From Paracentrotus lividus (Eukaryota; Echinodermata; Echinoidea; Camarodonta; Echinidae), in assembly GCA_940671915.1 (NCBI GenBank), contig CALNVZ010003425.1, positions 36,929,619-36,993,618 of the forward strand: a stretch of DNA of 64,000 bases, read 5' to 3'. Positions 1 through 13,700 of the stretch are shown here, piece after piece; positions within the stretch are counted from its first letter, which is position 1; every line of letters starts with the position of its first letter. The notes beneath the pieces are model-generated. The model worked only from the letters and a program-made list of their open reading frames with translations, did not search any database and was not told the origin of the DNA. The translations under genes and the position numbers were made by a program.

Positions 1-167
1 GGGCATGTGTGGAATACCCCAGCTTCCGAAATCAGTCATCTTTTGAGGCAGCTTTCTTGGCTTAGCGTCTCATGAAGGTCTTGGCTACCCATCAGAGGCA
101 CCTAAGCCTAGCTATGTAGCTGCCTCAGCTGTCTTATCAACCACCATTGGAGACTCCCTCGAAACAG
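1..167 (+). CDS. KIAA0825: Probable upstream exon of the KIAA0825-like gene (frame broken)
   Basis: Ends at CTCGAAACAG followed by GTAGTCC, a plausible donor. Frame 1 reads ASEISHLLRQLSWLSVS and then stops; frame 2 continues with HEGLGYPSEAPKPSYVAAS and on to GDSLET at the donor. Together they resemble the human stretch just before SMWDDIRL (LLWDLSCHSSVSFPS), in the right place before exon A. The two halves are in different frames, and neither ends in the phase exon A needs, so base errors are likely. The next 700 bases are an array built from its 3' end. An alternative is non-coding sequence. Confidence 0.42.
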
Positions 168-169
168 GT

Positions 170-900
170 AGTCCATTACCTTATACCGAATAATTATATT
201 ACCTTATATAAGTAGGTCGGTGGAAACTTCTTTAAAACAGGTAATGATTACCTTATACTGAATCATTACCTTATATAAGTAGTCGGTGGAAACTCTCTTA
301 AACAGGTAATCATTACCTTATACTGGTAATCATTACCTTATATAAGTGTCGGTGGAAACTCTTTGAACAGGTAATCATTACCTTATACGGTAATCATTAC
401 CTTATATAGTAAGTCGTGGAAACTCTCTAAACAGGTAATCATTACCTTATACTGTAAAATCATTACTTATATAAGTTAGTCGGTGGGAAAACTTCTCGAA
501 CAGGTAATCATTACTTATACTGGTAATCATTACTTATATAAGTAGTCGGTGGAAACTTGTCTGAACAGGTTAATCTTACCTTATAACTGGTAATTCATTA
601 CCTTTATATAAGTAGTCGGTGGAAACTGTCTTTGAAACAAGGTAATCATTACCTTATTACTGGTAATATTACCTTATATAAAGTAGTCGGTGGAAACTGG
701 TCCTTAAAACAGGTAATATCTACCCTATACTGGTAATCATTTTACCTTAATAAAGTAGTCGGTGGGGAAACTCTCTTAACAGGAATTATTTACCTTATAC
801 TGTGTAAATCATTACCTTAATATAAGGTAGTCGGGTGAATTGGTGAAACTCTCTCGAACAGTAATCATTTCCTTTTACTGGTTCATCAATGGAAACTCTC
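170..900 (+). repeat. 66-bp minisatellite carrying a splice donor, about 11 units
   Basis: Unit consensus is about 66 bp: two TAATCATTACCTTATA blocks, then GTAGTCGGTGGAAACTC, then TCTGAACAG followed by GTAATC. The GGTGGAAACTCTCTGAACAG part matches the 3' end of the probable exon just upstream (GGAGACTCCCTCGAAACAG), so each unit repeats an exon end plus donor. Units differ mainly by indels, as in uncorrected long reads. A degenerate extra unit lies at about 1310-1425. Confidence 0.85.
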
Positions 901-907
901 CATAAGG

Positions 908-1300
908 CCAAAAAAAAAAAAAAAAATTTGTTGTTCCAATGAATGCCTTTTTCAAAAAATCGGGTCGGGTTTTTTTTTTTTTTTTTTTTTTTTTTTCCTC
1001 CTATTGAAAAACAAAGAAAAAAAACAAGAACGAGGAATGACTTCCCATTTTTAGGATCACTTTTACGTTTTATTGAGTTATGTAAATGGACTGGCATGGA
1101 AAAAATAACACATGTTTATAAATACTGTTTTATGAAAAAATATATAGAGTCTACGTTACAAATATTTAAATATGAGCTGTTGTTTTATTTTCGGGTTTGG
1201 GTGGGTGAAAAAAAAAAAGAAGAAAAAAAAAGAGGTTGGTCGGGTCGGGCCGTTTTCAGAGGGTCGGTCTGTCGAGGACAACCAAACAATTTTTTTTTTT
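908..1300. repeat. Homopolymer-rich intron stretch
   Basis: Runs of A (about 909-926), T (970-996), A/GA (1207-1231) and T (1290-1301) in about 400 bases. Short open frames here are poly-F or poly-K readings of these runs and are not genes. Confidence 0.8.
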
Positions 1301-1530
1301 TGGCCTAATGTAATCATTATACGGGAATGCAATGGAAAACTCCCTAAATTAGGTACACCTGTATTCCTAAAAAAGGTTTTTATCTTACATGTATACCAGT
1401 AGTTGCCGGAAAACTCCCTAGAACAGGGCTATATATGGTTTATTTATAGACAGCAAGTGATGCTGAATCAAGCACATGAACCACACATCTATGTAATAAT
1501 AGTCCTGTTTCCTCCTTCATTTCCTTCTAG

Positions 1531-1743
1531 GAGAATGACTCTTTATGGGAGGAGATTCGAGCACGTCTGAAGCGTTACTTCCTGGACAGACTTCACTCCA
1601 TCAAGGTATCAGGACCAGGAGACTGGATGGGACCACTCTCTAAAGCCAAACAGGTCCAGAGGATTGAATGTCTTCAGAGTCTCTGTATTCTCTATCCTAT
1701 CAAAGAAGTATGGACTAGCTACCATGTACTAGCCTCAGACAAG
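1531..1743 (+). CDS. KIAA0825: KIAA0825-like exon A
   Basis: Acceptor TTTCCTTCTAG, donor GTAAAG; 213 bp, phase 0 in and out. Reads ENDSLWEEIRARLKRYFL at its start and VWTSYHVLASDK at its end. It aligns with the human DIRLHLRRFLVSKL and LYPESEVIIKYQ region. The last ~95 bp are copied at 2129-2245. Confidence 0.85.
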
Positions 1744-4700
1744 GTAAAGTGAAGGTGCTTATCTGTCAATTGCCTCTTGGTCTAAACCCACTTTGATTAT
1801 GAATACACCTTTGGTCTCATTCCCCATATAGTAATTTAATTTCATGTACAACCAGTTTGTCTAATTAAATTTTCGTCTAATTGTGACTTCTCCTATTTAC
1901 CTTTTCCAAGACTACTTAGTCAATTTCTGCAACAAACTGGTAATAACCCAAATATTTTTGGGATCATGCAAAAATACAATTTCATTAGACAAAGTGGCAA
2001 TAAGAACAAGTGGTCATTAGACCAAGTAAGGATTAGTTCAAATATATTTCAGACCAAGTGGAAATTAGACCAATTTTTTTGGTAGAGCAAATGGGTTTAG
2101 CACATGTGGTATTAGATAATTTTGAAACAGGTGCAGAGGATTGAATGTCAACAGAGTCTCTGTATTCTCTATCCTATCAGTGAAGTATGGACTAGCTAAC
2201 ATGTTCTAGCTTCAGACACTGTTAAGTGATGGTGCTTTATCCAGGGTGTGTAACAGCTTTACAAATGATTTGAAATATGAAGAGGCAATTAAATGAGATG
2301 CCTAAAATTCTTTCTTATATTTGACCGTATTTCCCATAATCTCAATTAAATTATTTTAAAAATATCATTGACATTCTAAGTGTTTATTAATAATGAGAAC
2401 AAAAATCTATGCCTGCATTTTTCAAGTTTTGCTAATAAAATAAACCACAACATTATTTAGGCATCCCATTCGACTCTTAATACTTTAAATCGTTCGTAAA
2501 GTTGTTCATGACTTATGAACGACTTGACGACTTGGTGAAACACCACCCTGGCATATTTTCATGTGAAGATGATCCTAAATTACAAGATTTTGTGTAATTT
2601 GAATGATGATGGTAATTTGTGTCCCCACCGCATCTAGGTTGCTGCTTTCTTGAGAGAGAACCTCTGTACGTCCAACCTTGACGTTGCCGAGCCGAGACAG
2701 CCTGTGACTTTGGAATCCATCGCCGGCAAACTGCGGAGCTTGACGCCTTACTTCCATGCCATGCTAGAGGATGAGTGCTCCCTCTATCTTGCTGATGTCT
2801 TTGAGGGTGAGGTGAACTTCTTGCAGGCGGTCCAGGAGATTTATCTATCACCTCTCCAGGAAGAGGTCACTGCTATGATGGACGAAGCCTGGGAAGGAAT
2901 CAGGAAGGGTGGAGCCAAAGGAACGTCCAATGGCAGTGCCACGAAGAGCATCGGGGCCAGTGATTGGTTGAATGGGGGACAGGAGAATCATGGGAAAGAT
3001 CAGGCAAAGAAGAAGTCTGTTGTGGAAGGTAATATCAGCGTAATGCTCCCTATTGACGATAACCAAAAAGCTCACTGCTGTCTATTTCTGTCCCCTATCA
3101 ACTTCTGGTCTACTCGCGTACATTATGTAAAGCACATTTGAAATAAAACGCAACAAACGCATTAGCATGGGGCAAACATGTATGCGGATGCGGATGCGGA
3201 GGGGAATTTAACCCCTGACACATTTCTCATCAGATATTTGTAATTTTTTCCTTTTTTCTCCTCAAATAAGCACATTTTAGCTTTACGGTAAAAAGCAATT
3301 ATACTTGTTATGGGGTAGTTTGAGGGTAGAAGAATAGAGAGAATGGCAATAGGGTAACAAAAATTATTACCGATATTTAGCACATTTTACGAAATCTCCT
3401 CTAATTGATCGTTATAGACCTGTGGTAATCGAATATCAAATGGTTCAATTGGAAGTGTGTCGGTGTCATAAACTATCCCACAATTATATTGTACTTAGCT
3501 GAAAACTACTGCAAGGGCGCCTTGAGGTTATTTGTCGATAAGGAAAATTTAGTGTTTACTGTCAACAAAATGGAATTTTGCCCTGTTTACCTTGATTTAA
3601 GAAAATATTGACTGTTACAACAATGACATGATAATAATATTTTCTTTGTCAATGAATTATTATTGACTTTTTAAATCATGATTTTAACAATATTCACATC
3701 ATATCTATTTAAAAAACCTGTCTAATTGATTAAAATCTTACCTCCAATAGATGCTGTACTGATGAACCGTGATGATATTCAGCATTACATGTTGATTGTG
3801 ACCTTGCTTCATAACCTCAACCAACGTCTTTGCCAGCTATCCCAGCATGCAACATGGGAGGGCGCCCCACTCTTTAAACCGCAAGCCAGAGGGAAAGGAA
3901 ACATCAAAGGTCAGTGACCTCTCTATTTCCTGTTATCTTCTCAAAAGCGATATTATTTGCTTGTATGACGTATCAGGTTAAAACCACCAATAATCATATC
4001 TTGGTTTGATGTACATTGTACCTGTATTTCAAGAAAATAAGAGAATCCAAAGTCACAAAGTTACTAAGCACATGATTTTGACTCAAATATAACATATTTC
4101 AGTATTGCATAAGAGTAAAACTTATCTACGATATCTATTTTGAGTAATCTACTTCCCCCTCGTTTGCCCCTTATCGAATGGGTGATTTTGAGCTGTCCGA
4201 TCATATTTTTAATTGCACAAGAGTATTAACAGAAAATATTTGGTTGTGGTTTATGTACAATGTGGGTGTTGTTTATGTACATGTGGGTAAATGATGAATG
4301 TGTGACTGTATACCAATGTTGTATACATTGATGGCGCCAGGAGTGTCAATTCTGAGAGACATGTGGTCATAGGAAGGTTACTGTTACGGTAAATTGCAAT
4401 TTGGTCTAAACCCACTTCATGCACGTTTGGTCTCATTCCATATGGTCTAATTCCATTTCACCTACAACAACAGGTTCGTCTAATTACCATTTGGTTTAAC
4501 TGCCAATTGGCCTATTAACTAGTTTGTCTGATGTCCACTTGGTCTAACACCACGACAAATATGTAATCGATTCCTGCAACAAATATTCATTTGGGAATTA
4601 AACCAAAATCCAATTAGAACATTAAGCTATTAGACAAATTGGCAATTACACCAAGTGAGAATTACATGTAGGCCAAGTACGTGTATTAGAGCAAAAGGAA

Positions 4701-7700
4701 ATTACACTAAATTGTTTTTAGCCCAAGTGGCATTAGACAAACGGAGAATTGGCTAACCGCTGTTAGACCAAATGGATGTAAACCACTGTTACTACTTTGT
4801 TTATTTTTGTGAAGTTATGAACAAAGTTATGTCATGTTTATTCACTTTTTTGCCACAATCTTTGTTAATGTCACAATAGAGGAGGCTAGTGTGAATGTCA
4901 GTGATATTGACTTGGATGTAGATTTCATTTTTGTTATGTAAACAAAATTTATTTAATATGTGAAGCAAATAATTTGTGGTTACTATATGGAAAGAGTTTT
5001 GTTCCCAAAGGATTGAATTCGCTTTTGTATTTTCAGAGAAAAAAGGCGTTTGTTTACCAAATTTTGTACAATTATTAAAAGGTGCTTTTTAAAATGATTG
5101 TTCTTACTCTCAAAATCTAGATAGATACTTTTCTTCATGGACCATTACATGAATATTGATCTGATATCAAAAGTGATAGTCCCTTTGGAATCATGCATTA
5201 ATTATATTTCACTATTTAATTTAGTCCCTTTATCTGTAATAGTGCAAGGCAGAATTTGACACCAATAAGGGCTTAGTACACTTTAAGTACCCAGCTAAGC
5301 CTTGAGCTCTGGACATAACAATTTCCAATCTACTATCCAAACCCCTATGAAAGATACAGCATATGGACCCCTGATATTGGGAATTACTTTATTTTTGGGG
5401 TATGTGCTATCTACAGTTGCGAACCGAGGCTGACGTTACACAATTAGAAGTATCAGCCTATGCCCAAACATAAAAGAGCCACTTTTGTCCCAAGACAATT
5501 GGGCCTGCAGAATCTATTGTTATTGAAATCTTGAATCTGCACCTGATTTATGTACCATTCATTATTTCATCAATGATCATTGTTACCATCATATTATTTG
5601 GAGAATGACGTGGTAAGGAGTTTTTGTATATCAACAAACATTATATAAATGTAGGATCCACAAGCACTGTGAACTTAAAATGATCGTAAACCAAGGGAAT
5701 AAGGTCCCTTTAAAATTTTCTTTCAAGTTATTAATGCGGTATCTATTTGGTAACAATTCAAAGAGTGATACACTGCACATTTTAGAATCACATGATGCCA
5801 TTTGTTTGTTTCCTTCAATTGTTGCTTTAATTTGTTTAATCAGGTGTCCTAAAGCACAAGAGTGATGGAGGACCCATGCGTGACCCTCGGATGCCATCCG
5901 AACATACCGGTAGAGGGGTACTCCCCGAGGCCATCCCACCCCCGTTCGGTGTGATGCCTGGTATGGTAGGATCAGACTATGGGGGACGTAGGTCTAGTCC
6001 TGTATAATGACAGCTCCCTCACAATCAGGTGAGTGTATCGGTCTTCTAATTGTGAGAGGATTAAAAGGGATGTAGCACATTGTAAGGAGGTGTAGCACAC
6101 TGTAAAGGGGGTTGTAGCAACATTGTAAGGGGGTGTAGCTCACTGGTAGAAGGGTACTCTCCGAGGCCATTCCCACCCCACTTGTAAAGGGGAATAAAGG
6201 GTTTAGCTCACCGGTAGAGGGGTGGTAGGATACAGGTAGAGGCGTGCTCCCCAGGCCATCCCACCCCCATTGGTTTTTATGCCTGGTATTGTGGGATCAG
6301 ACTACGGGGGACACAGGTCTAGTCCTGTATTGGATAGTCCCTCACATCAGGTGAGTGTATATCTCTTCTACTTCTTGTGTAAGGGGATTTAAAGGGGTGT
6401 AGCTCACTGGTAGAGGGGCGTAGGACACCAGCAGGTAGAAGGGTGCTCCAAGAGGCCATCTATGGTGGACGCAGGTTCAGTCCCTGTATTAGAAGTCCCT
6501 CACATCAGGTGAGTGTATCTCTTCCTCTGTAAAATAGGATTTCAAAAGGGTGTAGAAAAATGAGGGTGCACCTGGAGCCATGTCAAGCTACTTTGCCGAT
6601 TTGAGGATCTTGTAGAGAGTACAATGTGAACTTACGTACCAAACTTCTATAACTCTCTTATTTTACAGAGATTTTGAATTTAAAAAAAAAAAAAAAAAAA
6701 TCCGCTTCTCTTATTTTGCTCTTTCTAATAATATTTCTAATAATATTGATCATCTCCTTGGGTTTTGGTTTCATTGAAATGGTTGATAATTTCTCTCTGT
6801 CTAATTATACCCCCATGATTTCTCTACACATCATCCTCTAATGTTTTCTATGTTTGTGTTCTCTGTTACTTCAATATAATTTTTCCATATTTATATGTCA
6901 TATTTGTCCACAATTCTGTATTATACAGCTGAGTAAATGGAACTGGTCTTGTGTCTTGGAGAAGTTTACCAGTATAGTGATAAGAAGTATAAGTAAACTA
7001 GCTGAGGATATGCTGACAGCTGGCTGTGTGCAAGAAGAAGAAATGATGAAAACAGAGAAGAAAGTCCTGTCTGTAAAGTGTGGTAAGGGATTGTGGTATA
7101 TATAGTGCCATTTTAATATTTGAGCAATTAAAAAAAATGTTTTTGGTGTCATAGCCTGTTGCAACTGCCCAAATGTTGAATTATAACTCTTATAATTTTC
7201 TTTCTTCTTGAATTTAATTGTTTCATATTCACATATCAATCATAAAAATAATCATAATTTAACAAAAAAACTCCAACACATATTATCTTATGCATTTGTA
7301 GATTGAGTGGAAATATAAAATTTGATATGTTGATGGATTAGCATTTTGGTGAAATAAAAGAAACTATGTTACGCTGTTGTGTATGTAAACCCTTTAGTTC
7401 TTCAGTCAGTTTGATTACACAAAAGAAATCAGTCTGGTTCTCTGTCCCTTATTTGTTATTATATTTTATTTATAATACATTACAACAGTATAATCTAATT
7501 CATTCTCTGGAATATGTTGCATTATTGAATATTGTATTTTAAGATACAATTCATTTGCCTGATGAAGCCAACAGCGGTTCGTGAAACGTTGCAACCACAA
7601 TGAATTATAAGTTTCAACTGTCACAATTTTTGCAAAACATTCCAGTAAATGATTTACAATGTGACTAATATTGTTTCAAGATCACCGGATGAATCACAAT

Positions 7701-10700
7701 ATATTTATGGATCAATGATTTCAGTTTGTATTTTTAAAACCATATTCATTATTTGTCTTAGAAGAACAGTTTAAAGTTCACTGCTCAATACAAGTCGAAA
7801 ATGAAAAGTTTTTCACTTCTTTCTTTTTAGATGATTCTGAAGGTCGCAGAGCTCACTCTTATTTGATTTGTCAGGTGAGCTTGAAAATAACAAACAACAT
7901 CCAATACATTATGCTATCTTATCTATCTAATCTCCATTTCATTTCCACGATATTAGCGACATTGGTATGCGGTGGGATATAGAATGCTTTGTACTTTTAA
8001 TCTATCTAGTCGGTGAGGCATGGGTCATTAATTTCTATGTTTATTGGATGATCAATCAAGCGAAATGATTCCTTTCTGGTTTGTAAGGATGATATGGTTT
8101 GATGCAAGCCATTAGACATATTACCCACTCTCCAAGGACATGATTGTGATTATTCTCTTTCAAATAATAATTAATATAATTATGCAAATTTATCATAATT
8201 TGTTCTGTAGACATAGCCCAATATCCCTTTTTATTGTGTTTAAAGTCACGGTGGAGAGGTGGAGAGCCATAACAAAAGCAATACATTCCAGTGGATGTTT
8301 ATAGCTGTTTTGGCAATAAAACCTCGTACGTGTATCTTAAAAATGAGGTTAAAAACTTGGCAGCCGAAACACTGTAACAATTGGGATTACTTTTCCTTTA
8401 ACATTGGTGGTTTTGAGCTGGAGGATCACAAATTGTCTTTTTAAAATCCTCACACCCACATGTTTATTTGGCAGGGGCTTTCTCAGCTGATCCACCTATT
8501 TAAAAAAAAAAACACTCCAAATTTTATTGTCTGAAACAAAGGTGAAACAGAGCTTCTTTGCAGCCACAGTGCAGGGCCAGATTTTATTGTATTTTTATTT
8601 GAGAACTATATGTTTTTCTATGTCAAATGTCCATTGATTGAGATCAATCATCCATACAGGCTGTACAAATGTCCTTATAACTTATTATTATTATTATTAT
8701 AATGATATATGAATAAGTGACCGCAATAGAATACAGGCATTCAGGCTGCCTACATGTATATGGATGATTGATTCTATCAGTGGACTTTGACGTGGAAAAC
8801 CTTCAAGTCACCCTCTGACAGTTCAAATCCAAGTTATTTGGCATTTAGACTCTTGGGTAGATTTGGAAAAAAAAAACAATGGAAAAAAGGTCCCCTTTTT
8901 GTCCATCTGATTAAAAGTTCTAGAGATATGACGCCATAAGCTCATATTATTATTATTATTATAATTTATTTATTGTTTCATGCAGAGTGTGGCCTCGACC
9001 TCAACCTTGATCAACTCTGTGGTGTTTGTTGTTGTGGTGGGAATGGATAAAGTGCTTCAACCTATCCGAGCTGGTGTGTTAGAGACAATGAGTTCATCCA
9101 TGCATACACTCTATCAACATCTTACCAAGGTTAGTTAAAGATAAACTTGAGTTGTGGTGACGATCATTGGTAAAATTGTAAATATTGATATTAAAATGGT
9201 CATTTTTTAAACCTTTTTCATGCTATGTGGAAATACCAAAACATGTATAATAATAATAATAATAAGAACTAGCATTTAGTGCGCTCTTCATAGTAAAGTA
9301 TATCGCAGTGCTTACAGAACAAAATAAAATACAATACAGAGTAATGTATATAGTTAACAAAATAACATAAAATGTCATTAATAGATACAGGTGTGGCATA
9401 AGGTAAGACATGTATATGTGAAACCTATTGTATATAAAGCATTTAATGACTGATGTATAAAAAAACACCAACAATTTATTTCAAAATTTCAAACAAAATG
9501 TATAAATATGGTATACCCGGGTAGGTACACATAAAAGGAGAAAATTTATACTTAATGAAATGGAGTAGCATTAGTAATACAGAATGATAATTTTTTAATT
9601 AATCGAGCATACCAAAGAAATTTCACATCAGTGTAAATTAGATTGGCAATATTGTTTGTACTTCATGATAAAAAAACAAACCAGGTATTAATCAGTTATC
9701 CTCATAGTACTTTCATGCATAGATGGTTTTGTGCTTAGCTGTCCCCGATCATGCGTGACATACCAATTTGTGTAATTAATTGCTTTTTTTTTAAAATTTA
9801 TATTTTGTCATTTTACCAATGTATTGAGAGATTATTAGTGAAAAGAGTACACATTATTTTGATGGGAAAAAAAAATTAATACTGGCACACAGATTTAAGT
9901 TAGATGATAAGAGTTGAAAGTCAAAGATTGATTTAAAAGCCAAATTGGGGAGTGTGTAATTTATAATTGTCTACAGTGTACCTGTGGTTTTCATGAAAGA
10001 GAGAGGGGAAAAAAAGGGGGGAGCAAAATGCAAATATGAATCCTGTCTATTTTTTTTTGTATAAAAAATAATAGAATTGGAATTAATTTGGTAAATGTTT
10101 CCTCATATTCATTCATTTACTATCAATATATCTGAATGTCAATTTCCCCAGAGCTTTGTAAATTGCAAATTTGAAACAACCATTGTGATTCGTTAAAAGT
10201 GAGCCTTCTATGCAAGAAGTCTTCACAACAAGGATTCTGATTGGTTAATATTGATGTGCAATTGACTGTAAATATCTAGGTTAATGCTTAATGCATGATT
10301 TAATTATGAGTAATATTAGAGAGGTCAGACAAATTGAAGCAACGAGTACTTTATGCTCTTTAGCCAGGACTCTTTGTACAAAATATCACACAGATTCGTT
10401 GTGAATCGTGGGCATGTATCTTTTGCATAATTCCTTTACATGTGGTCGCTATGCACCAAGCGAAAGTAGCCCATGGTATTCTTTCACTTTTATTTTTGTA
10501 ATTTCTCCACTATTTTTTTTGTTGTTGATAAAATCATTTGGTACATACCTGTTCGCGTCAAGTTCTGCACTTTGAGTATACTGTGAATAATACAGTATTT
10601 TTATTTGGTTTAATTAGATGTTATTTTTTGCCATGATCTAACCTGTTAAGTGTTGAGTTTGTTTTCTGTAAAGCAATAATATGTAATATGGTAGACCATT

Positions 10701-13700
10701 TCAGCTGTATTAACATAATTCAGAGCTCTGTTCTTCAATGGGTTCCCTTATGAATACATGCACACAATAATAATACCAATCAAAGTAAAAAGGAAACATA
10801 ACAAAAAAATACCTTTAAATATATTGTTCATTGTATTCCTTTTGATTTCATATTCCATATGGTTTATAAGAATAAATACATGACAATATGGCCCTGAAAT
10901 GGCCAAACGGCCCTAAAAAACAGAATAACGGTAAGGGGTACCAGTATGCAATTACATGTAGTAAAGATATTTTTGCATGATACATGTCAGTGAACATGCC
11001 ATTAGTTGATAACTTAGGTAGGCAATTATCATGCAATTACGGGTGGATATTAAATGAATTGAAGCGTAGCGCTTGGTGTCATGTAATATAATAGAAAAAC
11101 GTTTATGAAATTTTAATGCTTCAATAAAGTTGATATTTATTATATTTTTAATATCACTTTACCGCCATCACTTCATTAATAAAGTAATCAAAGGCATTGA
11201 GTTTCACAAAATAATTTAATCTATACTGATGTATGACCTTCATCAATTTTTTAATAATTTACTGAATTTAATAATCATTATCGGCTTATATTTCCAATTT
11301 ATTATTGTTAACGCTTTAAAAAAAAATGGCATTGAGGTCAATGAAAACAACCAGGGCATGTTTCGTACAATGTATGGCTATGCAAAGACTTTATTGTGCA
11401 GTATAATATTGGATTATATGGTAGATTAACTTGTTATGGAATATTCTAACTAATTTCTTTCCCCAAGAGAATTGCTGTGTCAATAAAAATGCTAAATAGC
11501 TTATTTGGGCATAGTACAATGTACATATATTGGAAATTGACAAAGTTTAGGCATTGAGTTGGTCCAGTGGGTAGATGGTCTGCCTGTCATTACTTTGAAT
11601 CCATTCAAAGTGGATTATTGAATTGTTTCAAATTATGTGTTGATCTAGTTCTCTTCCATATTCCTTCAACAGAGGCTATGGTTTCTTCCAGTGAAAACTC
11701 TTCTCTCCCTCTTATAGGGTGTTAAAAGATTTGAGGCCTATTTATCAGCAAGTACTCTTTGTAACCAAGATGGGGGGGGGGGGGATTCATCCAAAAGACA
11801 GGAATTGATCGATTTAATTGAGGGGCTACATGTAAAATCATACAATGGAGAGATAAAATGAAACACATTCTTTTAAGAAAAGGGTAATTTTGACTTTTTT
11901 TAAAACACATATCATATTTTAACACAGAGTTGTAAGTTTTTCTTTGATCAATAACAACTTTAAATATGCATATCTGTTTTTTTTTTTTGTTGAAAGAATG
12001 TAACTCCCATATTTTTACTCTCATTTTTCTGCTTTTATTGCATCAAATTGATATCACGGTTGACATGCCCTCTCCCATTGTTTATGCCATGGTCCCAACT
12101 GGTTGTAGATGGGCAGTTCCAAGCAAAACAGGACATGGAGTTGAAATTTTAATGGGCCGCTGTGCCTTTGAAAATGCAAATTAGGATCTGAAATTACCAC
12201 AAAGGGTTCTTTACAATGCAACCAATCATTTAAGTTAAAAAAAATTGTGATTCACTATTCTTGCGCTGAATAATTGATCAAACCCAAATTTGCACGTATG
12301 GGACTATGGGACTTTAAATGCCTCTAATTCTTATATGTAGTCACTTTTTGCCAATTTTTTTGGCTTAATGTAATTATCATGGACTACTCCAACAAACTTT
12401 GGTATTAATATTTCTTTATAATGCATTTCTCCTAACGAAAAAGACCGGGAAACCAGACGTCACTCCGTAACCGTCACTCCGTAACCGGACATGGGTTCAA
12501 GTTTTAAGTCATAATTAACAAAATATTCAACCAATTTTTTTATGCAAGGTGGCATATTATACCTAGAATAACATAGAATCCAATCAATAACTCAAAATTG
12601 TGATAGCCATTTAAATTTCACAGAGTTTAAGCGAAATGTTTTCTGCTCAAATATGCATGTCCATTTTGCGTCACTCCGTAACCATGATTATGAATATTCA
12701 TATCTCATTAATTAAGAGGATCACTATAAAAAAAATTATCATTTTGAAAAGAGGGTGTCATCAGCTTTTGTCATGAACCATTTATTAGTACATAAAGATT
12801 AAATTATGGATGGTAGACTTGTTTGAATGCTGAAATGTTGCTTCTGAATGTCACTCCGTTACCTTGGAACTGCCCAGATGCATCATTCACCTCTCTCCGA
12901 TGTATTTTTAAAGAAAAATTCTACATATGGAATGCATATGGAAGATTTAAAATATATTGTTGACTGGTTAGAAAAAAATTGTATGATGATAAATTATGAG
13001 AAAACTAAATGCATGCTAGTTAGCTAGATTATCACATTATACCATTTTTAATATAAATTGTAATAACAATAGTGTTAAGCAAGTTTTTTTCTTTTGAATG
13101 TTTAGGTGTGACGATAGATAATATAGATAATACACTTTCATGGAAGGAACATGTTTCCAAGGTATCGAGTAAAGTTAGTAAGAATCTTGGTGTGATAAGA
13201 AGATTAAGTAATTATGTTAATCAAAATACTTTACTTACCATGTATAATGCTATGGTTATGCCCATACTTGATTATTGTGTTATTTGGGGGGATAGATAAA
13301 AGGACGATACAGATAGATTAAACAAGTTACAGAAAAGGGCTGCTAGAATAATTTTTAAAGCAGATTTTATGACTCTTTCTGATACATTATTCACTTCTTT
13401 AAAATTGATGCGCTTTGAACATAGAGTTCTTTATTTCCGATATTTACATGTATGAAAGGTTTAGCCCCCTCATGATTGAATAAAATATTCAAGTTTAGAA
13501 AAGACCTATACACGTATGGAACTAAATCATCGTCTCAAAATAAATTATATTCCCCTAAATGTAATGTAGAATCTTTTAAACATTCTTTTCATTATTCAGC
13601 TGTCTCACTCTGGAACAATTTAGAATCGTCATGCCAAAATATTCAAACTCTTGCATCTTTCCGTCAATACTTGAATAATCATTTATCTTCATTCTAGCCC

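Noticed and set aside
943-1402. Small open frames with poly-F and poly-K
   Set aside because: Produced by homopolymer runs in an intron.
6898-7239. 113-residue minus-strand open frame
   Set aside because: It overlaps exon E on the opposite strand and has no splice-supported structure.
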